From Candidatus Zixiibacteriota bacterium (GTDB lineage: Bacteria > Desulfobacterota > Binatia > UBA9968): a DNA stretch of 64,000 bases. How positions within the stretch are numbered: position 1 is the stretch's first letter; every line of letters starts with the position of its first letter. The stretch lies in assembly GCA_035574315.1 (NCBI GenBank), contig DATLYW010000029.1, forward strand, positions 1 to 64,000, written 5' to 3'. The notes below the pieces were generated by a model, which was not told the origin of the DNA, made no database searches, and saw only the letters and a list, made by a program, of their open reading frames with translations. Of this stretch, positions 28,025 to 36,065 are shown one piece after another. Position numbers and translations under genes: made by a program.

Positions 28025-28204
28025 ATGGGTAACCCTGTGCAATTTCGTCATTTCCGAAGAAAACGACCGTGACTCGGCAGTGACAACGAGTCAAACTTGA
28101 CACCCTTCCGTGACATTCACGCCCGATCATGTCCTCTACGGTCATTTTTGCCTTGAAAATTTGGAGACAAAATCTCCGGGCAATAGCGAGACAAGACGAG
28201 CAGG

Positions 28205-28970
28205 AGGGACAGAAATGCCCGATGGAAAGCGACCGGGGACCGGGGACGGAAGACCGGCACGAACGCGCCGTTAGGCGCGACGGCTTGAACTGCTTGAACG
28301 GCTTGAACCGTTTGAACCGGAGCGCAGCGACTTGAATGGGTAAGACCGGAGACCGGAGACGGAGGACCGGCACGAACGCGGGGAAAAAGATGGGTCGAAG
28401 TTCGAGGTGCAGACCGAAGACCGGCACGAACGCGCCGTTAGGCGCTATTGAAATACCAGTTTTCTTAGCGATCTTTGCGTCTCTGCGCGAGCATCCTGTT
28501 TTTCTCGCGCCAAGAGCGCCAAGGGCGCAAAGAGAAGATTTTCTGTTTCGCGCCAACGGCGCGGAAAAATACTCCTTCTTTCTTGGCGATCTTTGCGTCT
28601 TTCCGCGAGAAAAGATGGTTCGAAGTTCGAGGTTCGAGGTTCGAAGTAAAGACCGGGGACCGAAGACGGAAGACCGGTCTGCCGCGCAGCGGCCGCGACG
28701 GCTTGAACCGAGCGAAGCGGTTGAACGGTTTGAACCGTTTGAACGGGAGCGAAGCGACTTGAACGGGTACGACCGAAGACGGGGGACGGGAAATGCGACC
28801 GCGCCCTTCCCGGTCTCCGGTCCCCGGTCCTCGGTCTATTCTTTATTCCCGGTCTCCGGTCCCCGGTCTGCTCTTTCTTGCCGGCCTTCGGTCTGCCGCG
28901 CAGCGGCCGTCGAACGGCTTGAACGGTTTGAACGGTTTGAACTGCTTGAACTACCTCCCCTTGCAGGCTG
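28205..28970. repeat. Largest modular repeat array: B-C-B-A-B-D-A-B-C-B-C
   Basis: This array shows the module order best. Runs of GACCGGGGACCGGGGACGG (B), the CCGGCACGAACGCGCCG linker, TTGAACTGCTTGAACGGCTTG (C), B again, AAGATGG then TTCGAAG/TTCGAGG (A), B, linker, GAAATACC, module D (28450-28615), A, B, C and B follow each other. It fills the gap between the antiterminator promoter region and the glycosyltransferase at 28836, and runs into the last 40 or so codons of that gene. Bases 27982-28204 upstream are not modular. Confidence 0.88.
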
Positions 28971-29924
28971 GTACTCGTTGACGAAATACAGCGGGCGTTG
29001 CTTGCTCTCGTCGAACATCCGGCCGAGATATTCCCCGAGCACGCCGATCGTCATGAGCTGCGCCCCTCCGAGGAAAAGGATCACGACCATCAGAGACGGG
29101 TAGCCGGCAACCGGCTCGCCGTACACCAGCGTTTTATAGATCACTTCGAGTCCGTAGAGAAAGGAAAACAGCGCCACGCCCATCCCGAGATAGGTCGCCA
29201 CTTTCAGGGGCGCGATCGTGAACGAGGTGAACCCCTCGAGGGCGAAATTCCACAGCCGCCAGTAGTTCCACTTGCTCCTGCCGGCGTAGCGCGGATCGCG
29301 GTGATAAGGCACCGCCCGCTGGGGATAGCCGATCCACGCGAACAGGCCTTTCATGAACCGGTGCTGCTCGCGGAGCCTGGCCAACGAATCGACTGCCCGC
29401 CGGCTGAGCAACCGAAAATCCCCGGTATCCCGCGGAATCTTCACCCGGCTCACCGCCTGGATGAGGCGGTAAAAGAGATGTGCCGTGCCGCGCTTGAAAA
29501 AATTCTCGCCCGCGCGGGTCAAACGCTGCGCGTAGACGACGTCGTAGCCTTCGAAAAAATATTTGAGCAGCTCGGGAATCAGCTCGGGCGGGTCCTGGAG
29601 ATCGGCGTCGATCACCACCACCGCGTCGCCGGACGCGTGATCGAGCCCCGCCGTCAGCGCGATCTCCTTGCCGAAGTTGCGGCTCAGGTCGACGATGGCG
29701 ACCCGGGCGTCGGCTTCCCTCAGCCGGCGCATCACCTCGAGCGTCCCGTCATCGCTGCCGTCGTTGACGTAGATCACCTCCGCGGCGTGCGGCAGCCCGT
29801 CGAGGACGGCCGCAAGGCGGCGGTGGAACTCAGGAAGAACGTCCTGCTCGTTGAACGCGGGAACGACGACGGAAAGGAAAATCTGCTCGCCGGGATCCCG
29901 GGGAGAGGGGCGCGGGCGCTCCAC
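28836..29924 (-). CDS. Glycosyltransferase family 2, polyprenyl-phosphate type (GtrB/ArnC-like)
   Basis: The enzyme starts LSVVVPAFNEQDVLPEFHRR and has YVNDGSDDGTLEVM and the metal-binding VVIDADLQDPPELI. Two C-terminal membrane helices follow (residues 238-262 and 275-300), as in enzymes that load undecaprenyl phosphate with a sugar for periplasmic transfer. The frame is 362 residues, but the last 40 or so (GGSSSSSNRSNRSSRS and onward) are encoded by repeat modules C and B, so the ancestral end was near EYQPARG. The start is GTG, 3 nt after the stop of a 63-codon frame. Confidence 0.9.
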   Translation of the reverse strand: MERPRPSPRDPGEQIFLSVVVPAFNEQDVLPEFHRRLAAVLDGLPHAAEVIYVNDGSDDGTLEVMRRLREADARVAIVDLSRNFGKEIALTAGLDHASGDAVVVIDADLQDPPELIPELLKYFFEGYDVVYAQRLTRAGENFFKRGTAHLFYRLIQAVSRVKIPRDTGDFRLLSRRAVDSLARLREQHRFMKGLFAWIGYPQRAVPYHRDPRYAGRSKWNYWRLWNFALEGFTSFTIAPLKVATYLGMGVALFSFLYGLEVIYKTLVYGEPVAGYPSLMVVILFLGGAQLMTIGVLGEYLGRMFDESKQRPLYFVNEYQPARGGSSSSSNRSNRSSRSTAAARQTEGRQERADRGPETGNKE

Positions 29925-29927
29925 GTT

Positions 29928-30119
29928 TCAACGGTCCGCCGCGCGCCCGCCGCCGGGACGCAGGCAGCGCCACGCAGTCCCGAGAATCGTCGGACCGCCG
30001 ACGATCGTGCGGCAGCCGGCAAAGTCGCCTTGCAGGCGCCGTGCGACCTCTGCCATTTTCTCCCCGGCCAAATGCATCTCGGCCCCCGCTCTGGCAAGCG
30101 CTTCGAACAGTCTGCTCAT
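29928..30119 (-). CDS. Small open frame resembling the N-terminus of CpsD-type kinases
   Basis: A 63-codon frame fills the space between the response regulator (30150) and the glycosyltransferase start (29924) on the same strand. Its start MSRLFEALARAGAEMHLAGE resembles MSKIFEALVKAEEKL of the CpsD-like protein at 22298. The rest (TIVGGPTILGTAWRCLRPGG) shows no P-loop. It may be a remnant of an exopolysaccharide kinase gene, a small regulator, or chance. No clear Shine-Dalgarno is seen. Confidence 0.4.
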   Translation of the reverse strand: MSRLFEALARAGAEMHLAGEKMAEVARRLQGDFAGCRTIVGGPTILGTAWRCLRPGGGRAADR

Positions 30120-30149
30120 GGCCCGCTTCTCGCTCGAGGACGCGCGTGC

Positions 30150-31532
30150 TTACTCGAACTCCTTGAAGGATTCCTTCAGGAGTCCATGCTTTTTCATCTT
30201 CCTGTAAAGGGTTTTGTTGTCGACCTTGGCTTCCTTGGCCGTAAGGGAGATGCTGCCCCGGTGCTTGACGAGGAGGTTCCTCAGATAGTCTTTCTCGCTC
30301 CCCAGAAGCCACTGCTTGAGCGACATGTTTTCCATGCCGTTGCGCGACGGGCCGAGGTCCGCGACGCGCTGGGGAGGAGCCGGCAGGTCGACTTCCTCGA
30401 TCACCTGGCCCCGGCATTTCACTATGGCCCTTTCGAGGATGTTCTCCAGCTCGCGCACGTTCCCCGGCCACCGGTAGGCGAGCATCTGGTCGAGCACCCG
30501 CGGCGCCACTTCGCGGATCTCCTTGGCACGCGCCAGCGGATGCCGCTCGAGAATGTGCTGGATGAGAATGGGAAAGTCCTCGGGCCGCTCCCGCAGCGGC
30601 GGAAGATGGATGGGGATCACGTTGATCCGGTAGTAGAAGTCCTCGCGCAGCGTTCCCCGCGCCAGACAGAGCGAGAGATCCACGTTGCTCGCGGCGATCA
30701 CGCGCATGTCGACCTTGATCTTGCGGTTGCCTCCTAGGCGCTCGACCTCCCGTTCCTGGAGAACCCGAAGCAGCGTCACCTGCATCGGCGCCGCGATCGT
30801 TTCGATCTCGTCGAGAAACAGCGTCCCCCCGTCCGCCTGCTCCACCTTGCCCGCCCGGCTCACCACGGCTCCCGTAAAGGCCCCCTTCTCGTAGCCGAAC
30901 AGCTCGCTTTCGAGCAGCGTATCGGGAAACGCGCCGCAGTTGATCGCCACGAACGGGCGGTTTCGGCGCCGGCTGAGGTTGTGGATGGCGCGCGCCACCA
31001 GCTCCTTGCCCGTTCCGGTCTCGCCGGTGATCATCACCCCCGAATCGGTCTCCGCCAGCGACCGGATGAGGTCGAAGATCTTCAGCATCTTGGGGCTCTT
31101 GCTGACGATGTTCTCCAGGCTGTGCTCGTGCTGCACGCGCTGCCGCAGCTCGCGAACCTCGTCGAGCAGCCGGCGCTTCTCGATGAGCTTCTCGCTCACC
31201 AGCCGGATCGCCTCTGGCTGAAAGGGCTTGGTGATGTAGTCGCTGGCGCCGATCTTCATCGCCTCCACCGCCTGCTGAACGTTGCCGAACGCGGTGATCA
31301 GGATGATGTCGGTCTCCGGATACTTCTCGCGGACGTGCCGGGTCAGCTCGAAGCCGTCGATGCCGGGCATCTTCACGTCGGAAACCACCAGCGCGAACTT
31401 CTCCTCGCCGAGGCGCTGGATCGCTTCCTCGCCGCAGGCGGCGGTCGCCACCCTGTAGCCCAGCTGTTCGTAAAAGCGCCCGAGCTGCTCTCTCAGACGA
31501 TCGTGATCTTCAACGACGAGCACGCTGTACAT
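30150..31532 (-). CDS. Sigma-54-dependent response regulator (NtrC type)
   Basis: The 460-residue protein has a receiver domain (MYSVLVVEDHDRLREQL; phospho-acceptor Asp in LVVSDVKMPGIDG), an AAA+ sigma-54 activation domain with Walker A GETGTGKE and the sigma-54 contact loop GAFTGA, and a C-terminal Fis-type HTH (ISLTAKEAKVDNKTLYRKMK). All motifs needed for sigma-54 activation are present. The ATG at 31532 sits right at the receiver start; a longer frame to 31595 overlaps the kinase gene. It pairs with the kinase upstream and precedes a GtrB-like glycosyltransferase. Confidence 0.92.
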   Translation of the reverse strand: MYSVLVVEDHDRLREQLGRFYEQLGYRVATAACGEEAIQRLGEEKFALVVSDVKMPGIDGFELTRHVREKYPETDIILITAFGNVQQAVEAMKIGASDYITKPFQPEAIRLVSEKLIEKRRLLDEVRELRQRVQHEHSLENIVSKSPKMLKIFDLIRSLAETDSGVMITGETGTGKELVARAIHNLSRRRNRPFVAINCGAFPDTLLESELFGYEKGAFTGAVVSRAGKVEQADGGTLFLDEIETIAAPMQVTLLRVLQEREVERLGGNRKIKVDMRVIAASNVDLSLCLARGTLREDFYYRINVIPIHLPPLRERPEDFPILIQHILERHPLARAKEIREVAPRVLDQMLAYRWPGNVRELENILERAIVKCRGQVIEEVDLPAPPQRVADLGPSRNGMENMSLKQWLLGSEKDYLRNLLVKHRGSISLTAKEAKVDNKTLYRKMKKHGLLKESFKEFE

Positions 31533-31573
31533 GACCGATGCGCCGGCGGACCGGTCCACCCGGACCGGCTCCC

Positions 31574-32692
31574 CTACCGTTGGGTGAATTCCCATGGGAC
31601 TCTCGCGGGCAGCGCCATCTCCACTTCCGTGCCCCGGCCCGCGCCGCTCTTGATCCGGAGCAACCCGCCGTGCATTTCCAGGAAACGCGCGGCGAGCGCG
31701 AGCCCCAATCCGTCATGGTTCTTTTTCGAGGTCACGAACGGAGCCGTCGCCTGGCCGAGCATCTTCTCGTCCATGCCGCAGCCGGAATCGCTGACGCGGA
31801 TGCTGGCGATCGGCGAGGCGCCCGCCGAGCGATCGAGCCGCGCCAGCACGCGCACCGCTCCGCCCTCTTCCGTGGCCTCGAGCGCGTTCTGCAGGACGGC
31901 TGAGAACGCCGCCTCCAGGAGATAGGGGTCGCCCTCGACGGTGGCTCCGTGGATCGCCTCCGCCGCGTCGCTTTCCAGCAAGACGCCCTTTCTGGCGAAC
32001 AGGGGTTTCTTTGACGCGACCGCGTCGCTCAGGACCTCGCCCACGTCGATCAGCGAGGTCCACGCCGGGGCCTGGCTGTACTCGGCGAAAGTCCGCGTGA
32101 GCTCGACCGTCTTGTCGAGCGCCTCCTGGAGCGCCCCGATTTCATCGCAGCCTGGATCCCTGACTCGCAGGGAGCCGATCAAGAGGTTCATCAACTGAAA
32201 ATAGTTGCCGAGCTTGTGGACGAATCGCGAAGCCGCACCGTGATCCAGCCGCCCGGCGACCTGGCTGTAAGGGATGGGCGTCAGGCAGCCGTGAATCGAG
32301 CTGCCGCCCTCCACCCGCACCCGCCGGATCGCATGCGACACCCACAACGGCAGCCCTCCGGCCGTGCGCACCCGATGGATGACGGAGATCTCGCCGCTGG
32401 TTTTGAATTCTTCGAGCCGTTCGGAGATCAGGGGAAGATCTTCCTCGAAGACGATGCGCTCCCAGGAGAGGGGACGACCCGCCAGCTCCGCGACTTCGCA
32501 ACCGGTCAGGCGGGCGATGCCTTCCGAGACGAAGCGCACGACCCAGTGTTCGTCGCAGCCGTAGAGAACGCAGGGCAGCAGGTCGATGAGCCCCTTTTCC
32601 TGGACGGTCCGTCGGCGCGGGACGCCCGACAGATCCACGTAGCCGCCCGTCTGGAATTTTTCGGCCGCGTGATTGTTCATCGGGTTTTTCAT
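31574..32692 (-). CDS. PAS-domain sensor histidine kinase
   Basis: The 372-residue cytoplasmic kinase has a PAS domain (residues 30-150; LLPCVLYGCDEHWVVRFVSE, WVSHAIRRVRVEG), an H-box region ASRFVHKLGNYFQLMN with a likely phospho-His, an N-box QNALEATEEGG, a G1 box SDSGCGMDEK and a G2 box DGLGLALAARFLEMHGG. No membrane segment is seen, so it senses an internal signal. The ATG at 32692 is used; the frame runs back to 32788 without homology. The neighbouring response regulator is its likely partner. Confidence 0.88.
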   Translation of the reverse strand: MKNPMNNHAAEKFQTGGYVDLSGVPRRRTVQEKGLIDLLPCVLYGCDEHWVVRFVSEGIARLTGCEVAELAGRPLSWERIVFEEDLPLISERLEEFKTSGEISVIHRVRTAGGLPLWVSHAIRRVRVEGGSSIHGCLTPIPYSQVAGRLDHGAASRFVHKLGNYFQLMNLLIGSLRVRDPGCDEIGALQEALDKTVELTRTFAEYSQAPAWTSLIDVGEVLSDAVASKKPLFARKGVLLESDAAEAIHGATVEGDPYLLEAAFSAVLQNALEATEEGGAVRVLARLDRSAGASPIASIRVSDSGCGMDEKMLGQATAPFVTSKKNHDGLGLALAARFLEMHGGLLRIKSGAGRGTEVEMALPARVPWEFTQR

Positions 32693-33188
32693 CCCGGGTC
32701 TGCTTCGAAGCACTGCGCAGCCGCCGGCAAGACTTGCAGGCGTCAGCGGCTGTTCCGGGAGTTTACAACTTTTTGCGCCCCTTGCCAATCAAGCAGCGCG
32801 TTGAGAAACCATGACAACTCGGCGGGTCGCCGCAAGCTTCCAACCCGCGGTCGCGATGGCTTTGAAGCTCCTCCGGCGCTTCTCCGGGAGGAGCCGCGCG
32901 GACCGCGCCAAATCCGGCTGTCCTACCCTAAAACCGCGGCGCCTCGAGGTTTCAGGCTCGACTGCCCGAACTCTTGTCGCATTTTCTGCCAAGCTTGCCT
33001 GTCTCTTCCTGGTACGGCCATTGCTCGACATCGTCTTCCGCGATTGTCGCGCCGGACCGACGGGGACGCGGCCACGGGTAGATACTTCGCTTGGTCGCCG
33101 CGACGGCAAGGTCATGCTCCAAAACTTTCTCCGCCTTCGATCCGGCCTTCATCGTGAGACCACGGGAACGACGGGCCGCCTCCGGGCG
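32693..33188. other. Divergent intergenic region between two regulator operons
   Basis: These 496 nt separate the minus-strand kinase gene from the plus-strand PrsK-like gene. A plus-strand frame is open through most of it from 32811 but codes for an arginine-rich, non-homologous peptide. No repeat modules occur here, unlike most gaps. A sigma-54-like element is at 33010-33025. A -24/-12-like element on the minus strand near 32775-32792 has the wrong spacing. Confidence 0.5.
33010..33025 (+). promoter_or_regulatory. Candidate sigma-54 promoter upstream of the PrsK-like/PrsR-like pair
   Basis: The bases TGGTACGGCCATTGCT match TGGCAC-N5-TTGCW with one mismatch in the -24 block and exact GG-to-GC spacing. 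The transcript would begin near 33037, about 150 nt before the chosen start at 33189. Since the second gene encodes a sigma-54 activator, self-control is possible. The call rests on one 16-bp match and could be chance. Confidence 0.35.
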
Positions 33189-33953
33189 ATGAAGATCACA
33201 GGCATGTCGACGGCGAACGCACCGTACGACTACCGCGAACTCTGGCGGCAATTCAGCGAAGCCGTGCGCCCGGCAGCGCCGGCGGACCTTCCCGCCACGA
33301 TGGCCTCGTTCATCGCGGAGGCGATGCGCGCGGGCCGGGTCGCGATCTGGCTTCGAACCGACGGCTCCGAGTGGTTCTCCCTCGCCGCAAGCCACGGCGT
33401 CCGGCCCGACGATCTGGCGAAAATGCCGCTCAAGCTCGACACCGCTCGCCTGGCCCCCGATGTCGTTTACGAGCCGGGAGGCAAGCCTGCGCTTCCCGCT
33501 CGTACGGGAGCGGCGGAGCTGGAGGGGATCGAACGGCTCGGGGTCGGGCGCGTGGCGGCGATCTGGGACGGCGAGCGCACGCTCGGGCTGGCCGGCGTAG
33601 GACGCGAGGGTGCGCCGCTTTCGCCGCAGGACGAAGAGTTCCTGATGTGCGTCGCTCACCGGATGGGAAGCTTGATCGCGGAGCGGCGCCTCTTCGATGA
33701 CCGGCTTCGAGCGGCCGAACAGGAAACTCTGGAGCGCGCGCTCGGCTCGATCAGGCACGAGCTTCGGAATGTCGCCGCCGTGCAAAGCATCACGCTGGAA
33801 AACGCGGACGCGCGCCGCGACGATCCCGCCTTCGTCGCCGATGCGTTCCGCGCGTTCGCCCGAACCACGGAGAAGATCATGGCGCTCGCCGCCCGCCTCG
33901 GGCTCCGAGCGGACGGCGCCGTCGCCTCCGAACCTCGAGGATCCGACCGGTGA
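33189..33953 (+). CDS. PrsK-like GAF/dimerisation protein lacking the kinase ATPase domain
   Basis: The 254-residue protein has a GAF-like domain (AIWLRTDGSEWFSLAA to DEEFLMCVAHRMGSLIAERR) and then an H-box ALGSIRHELRNVAAVQSI with a following helix, ending soon after. PrsK kinases of XrtA/PEP-CTERM systems carry N-terminal membrane helices, GAF, HisKA and HATPase domains; here the helices and the HATPase domain are absent. The gene overlaps the PrsR-like gene by 4 nt (GTGA). It may act as a phospho-acceptor or signal adaptor, or be decaying. The start (33189, or 33204) is uncertain. Confidence 0.75.
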   Translation: MKITGMSTANAPYDYRELWRQFSEAVRPAAPADLPATMASFIAEAMRAGRVAIWLRTDGSEWFSLAASHGVRPDDLAKMPLKLDTARLAPDVVYEPGGKPALPARTGAAELEGIERLGVGRVAAIWDGERTLGLAGVGREGAPLSPQDEEFLMCVAHRMGSLIAERRLFDDRLRAAEQETLERALGSIRHELRNVAAVQSITLENADARRDDPAFVADAFRAFARTTEKIMALAARLGLRADGAVASEPRGSDR

Positions 33954-35410
33954 AACGAAAGCTGCTCTTGGTGGACGACGAGGAGGCGCTGCTCCAGCAG
34001 CTGCGCTGGGCGCTCGGGAGCGAATACGACGTTCTGACTGCCTCGCGCGAGCGCGAGGCGGAGGAGATCTTCGACAGCGAACGGCCGGCGGTGACGGTGC
34101 TGGACCTCGCGCTCAATCCCGGCGATCCGGCGGACCTCGGAGGGTTGCGACTGCTCGAGAAGTTTCTTACCCGCGAGCCTTCCACTTCCGCCATCGTCGT
34201 AACGGGCAACTCCGCGCACAGCAACGCGCTTCGGGCCATGCGGCTGGGCGCCTTCGACTATTTTTCCAAGCCGGTCCGCCTCGAGGAGCTGAAGGTGATG
34301 ATCGCCCGGGCTTTCTACATCCACGACCTCCGGCGCCGCCTGGAGGAGCAGCCTGCGCCCCCCGCCGCCGAATTCCAGGGGATCATCGGCGGCAGCCGCG
34401 CGATGCGCGAGGTCTTCAGGGCGATCGAGCGCGTGGCGGCTTCCGATCTTTCCGTTCTGATCTCCGGCGAAAGCGGCACGGGCAAGGAGCTGGTGGCGCA
34501 CGCCATCCACCGGCGGAGCCGCAGGAATGAAGAGGCCTTCGTCGTCGTGAACTGCGCGGCGATCCCGGACAATCTCCTCGAGAGCGACCTCTTCGGCCAC
34601 GAGAAAGGCGCATTCACCGGAGCCTACGCTCAAAAAAGAGGCAAGTTCGAGCTGGCTCACCGCGGCACGCTCTTTCTGGACGAGATCGGAGAGCTGGCCG
34701 CGCCGCTTCAGGTCAAGCTGCTGCGTTTTCTCCAGAACCGGAGGATCGAAAGGGTGGGCGGCACGCAGTCGATCGAGCTGGACGTCCGGATCATCGCCGC
34801 CACCAACCGGGACCTCCAGAAAGAAATGGAGGGCCGCCGCTTCCGGGAGGATCTGTACTACCGCCTCCGGGTGGTTCCCATCCACCTCCCGCCGCTGCGC
34901 GAGCGGCCCGAGGACATCGTTCCGCTGGCGGAGCACTTTCTCGCCGGCTTTTGCCGCGAGCAGCGAAAAGCCCCCATGACGCTGTCCCGCGAAGCCATAC
35001 GGGCGCTCTCGTCTTACGGCTGGCCCGGAAACGTGCGCGAGCTGGAGAACGTGATCAGCCGCGCCGTGGTGCTGGCCGGCCATTCGATCATCCGCGAGGA
35101 CGACCTGGGCTTCACCCCCGAGCCTCCCGCTTCGATCAACCTGAAATATGCCCGGCGCGCGATGGAGATCGAGTTCGTCAGGAAAGCCCTCTTCAGGAAC
35201 CGGGGCATCGTCAGCCGCGCCGCCCGGGATCTCGGCATCAGCCGGGTCAACCTCTACGAGCTGATGGCACGCTACAAGATACGGAACGAGCGGTGGAAAC
35301 GGACCGACGACCGAAGACCGAAGACCGGCACGAGCGCAGGCACGATTGGGAATAGCGAACTGCGAATGGCGAATCCCGGTTCGAGGTTCGAGGTTCGAAG
35401 TTCGAAGTAA
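33950..35410 (+). CDS. PrsR-like sigma-54-dependent response regulator (PEP-CTERM-box type)
   Basis: The receiver domain begins KRKLLLVDDEEALLQQLRWAL; VTVLDLALNP holds the Asp and VVTGN with LRAMRLGAFDYFSKPV follows, a pattern specific to PrsR-type regulators of XrtA/PEP-CTERM exopolysaccharide loci. The AAA+ domain has Walker A GESGTGKE and the sigma-54 loop GAFTGA. The Fis-type HTH is SRAARDLGISRVNLYELMAR. The native end is probably about RYKIRNER; the last 38 or so residues are read from modules B, E-like and A. The GTG start overlaps the upstream stop. A likely regulator of the glycan cluster. Confidence 0.88.
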   Translation: MKRKLLLVDDEEALLQQLRWALGSEYDVLTASREREAEEIFDSERPAVTVLDLALNPGDPADLGGLRLLEKFLTREPSTSAIVVTGNSAHSNALRAMRLGAFDYFSKPVRLEELKVMIARAFYIHDLRRRLEEQPAPPAAEFQGIIGGSRAMREVFRAIERVAASDLSVLISGESGTGKELVAHAIHRRSRRNEEAFVVVNCAAIPDNLLESDLFGHEKGAFTGAYAQKRGKFELAHRGTLFLDEIGELAAPLQVKLLRFLQNRRIERVGGTQSIELDVRIIAATNRDLQKEMEGRRFREDLYYRLRVVPIHLPPLRERPEDIVPLAEHFLAGFCREQRKAPMTLSREAIRALSSYGWPGNVRELENVISRAVVLAGHSIIREDDLGFTPEPPASINLKYARRAMEIEFVRKALFRNRGIVSRAARDLGISRVNLYELMARYKIRNERWKRTDDRRPKTGTSAGTIGNSELRMANPGSRFEVRSSK

Positions 35411-36065
35411 AGACCGGGACCGACGACCGGCACGAACACGCCGCGGCCGCGATTGAAATATCAGGCCTTTCTTTGCGTGCTTTGCGTCTTTGCGCGAGCA
35501 TCCTGTTTTTCTCGCGCCAAGAGCGCCAAGCCCGCCAAGGGCGCAAAGAGAAGATTTTCTATTTCGCGCCAACGGCGCGGAAAAATACTCGCTCTTTCTT
35601 GGCGATCTTTGCGTCTTTGCGGGGAAAATGATGTTCGAAGTTCGAGGTTCGAAGTTCGAAGCGAAGACGGCCGACCCGAGACAGAAGACCGGGAAGCGCG
35701 ACCGTGTCCTTCCCGGTCTTCGGTCCCCGGTCCTCGGTCTGCTGGCCGTGGCCGCGATTGAAATATCAGGCCTTTCTTTGCGTGCTTTGCGTCTTTGCGC
35801 GAGCATCCTGTTTTTCTCGCGCCAAGCCCGCTAAGGGCGCAAAGAGAAGATTTTCTATTTCGCGCCAACGGCGCGGAAAAATACTCCTTCTTTCTTGCCG
35901 ATCTTTGCGTCTTTGCGCGAGAAAAGATGGTTCGAAGTTCGAGGTTCGAGGTTCGAAGTAAAGACCGGAGACCGGAGACGGAGGACCGGCACGAACATGC
36001 CGCAGGCGCGACGGCTTGAACGGAGCGAAGCGTTTGAACGGCTTGAACTGCTTAAACGATCTTTT
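35290..36065. repeat. Repeat array with two complete A-B-D units in tandem
   Basis: The array starts inside the PrsR-like coding frame. It contains B, a GGGAATAGCGAACTGCGAATGG run, A, B, linker, GATTGAAATATCAGGCC, D (35460-35625), A, B, the same GATTGAAATATCAGGCC junction, D again (35770-35930), A, B, linker and C. The two D copies are nearly identical, pointing to recent duplication. No gene lies between 35411 and 36065. Confidence 0.88.

Noticed and set aside
28205-28970. CRISPR array suspected from the dense short repeats
   Set aside because: Repeat units vary in length, are back to back or modular, and there are no unique spacers of constant size and no cas genes.
32775-32792. Sigma-54 promoter for the minus-strand kinase operon
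   Set aside because: TGGCAAGGGGCGCAAA has the GG-to-GC distance two bases too short.
32811-33188. N-terminal extension of the PrsK-like protein as its membrane sensor domain
   Set aside because: The translated stretch is arginine-rich with at most one short hydrophobic patch and does not resemble the PrsK membrane helices.
33656-35806. A 716-codon minus-strand frame opposite the PrsR-like gene
   Set aside because: Antisense shadow that continues into repeat array; no family resemblance.
35460-35930. Module D hairpin (CGCGCC-AAC-GGCGCG) as a transcription terminator
   Set aside because: The stem is followed by GAAAAAT and not by a U-run; on the other strand the T-run precedes the stem.
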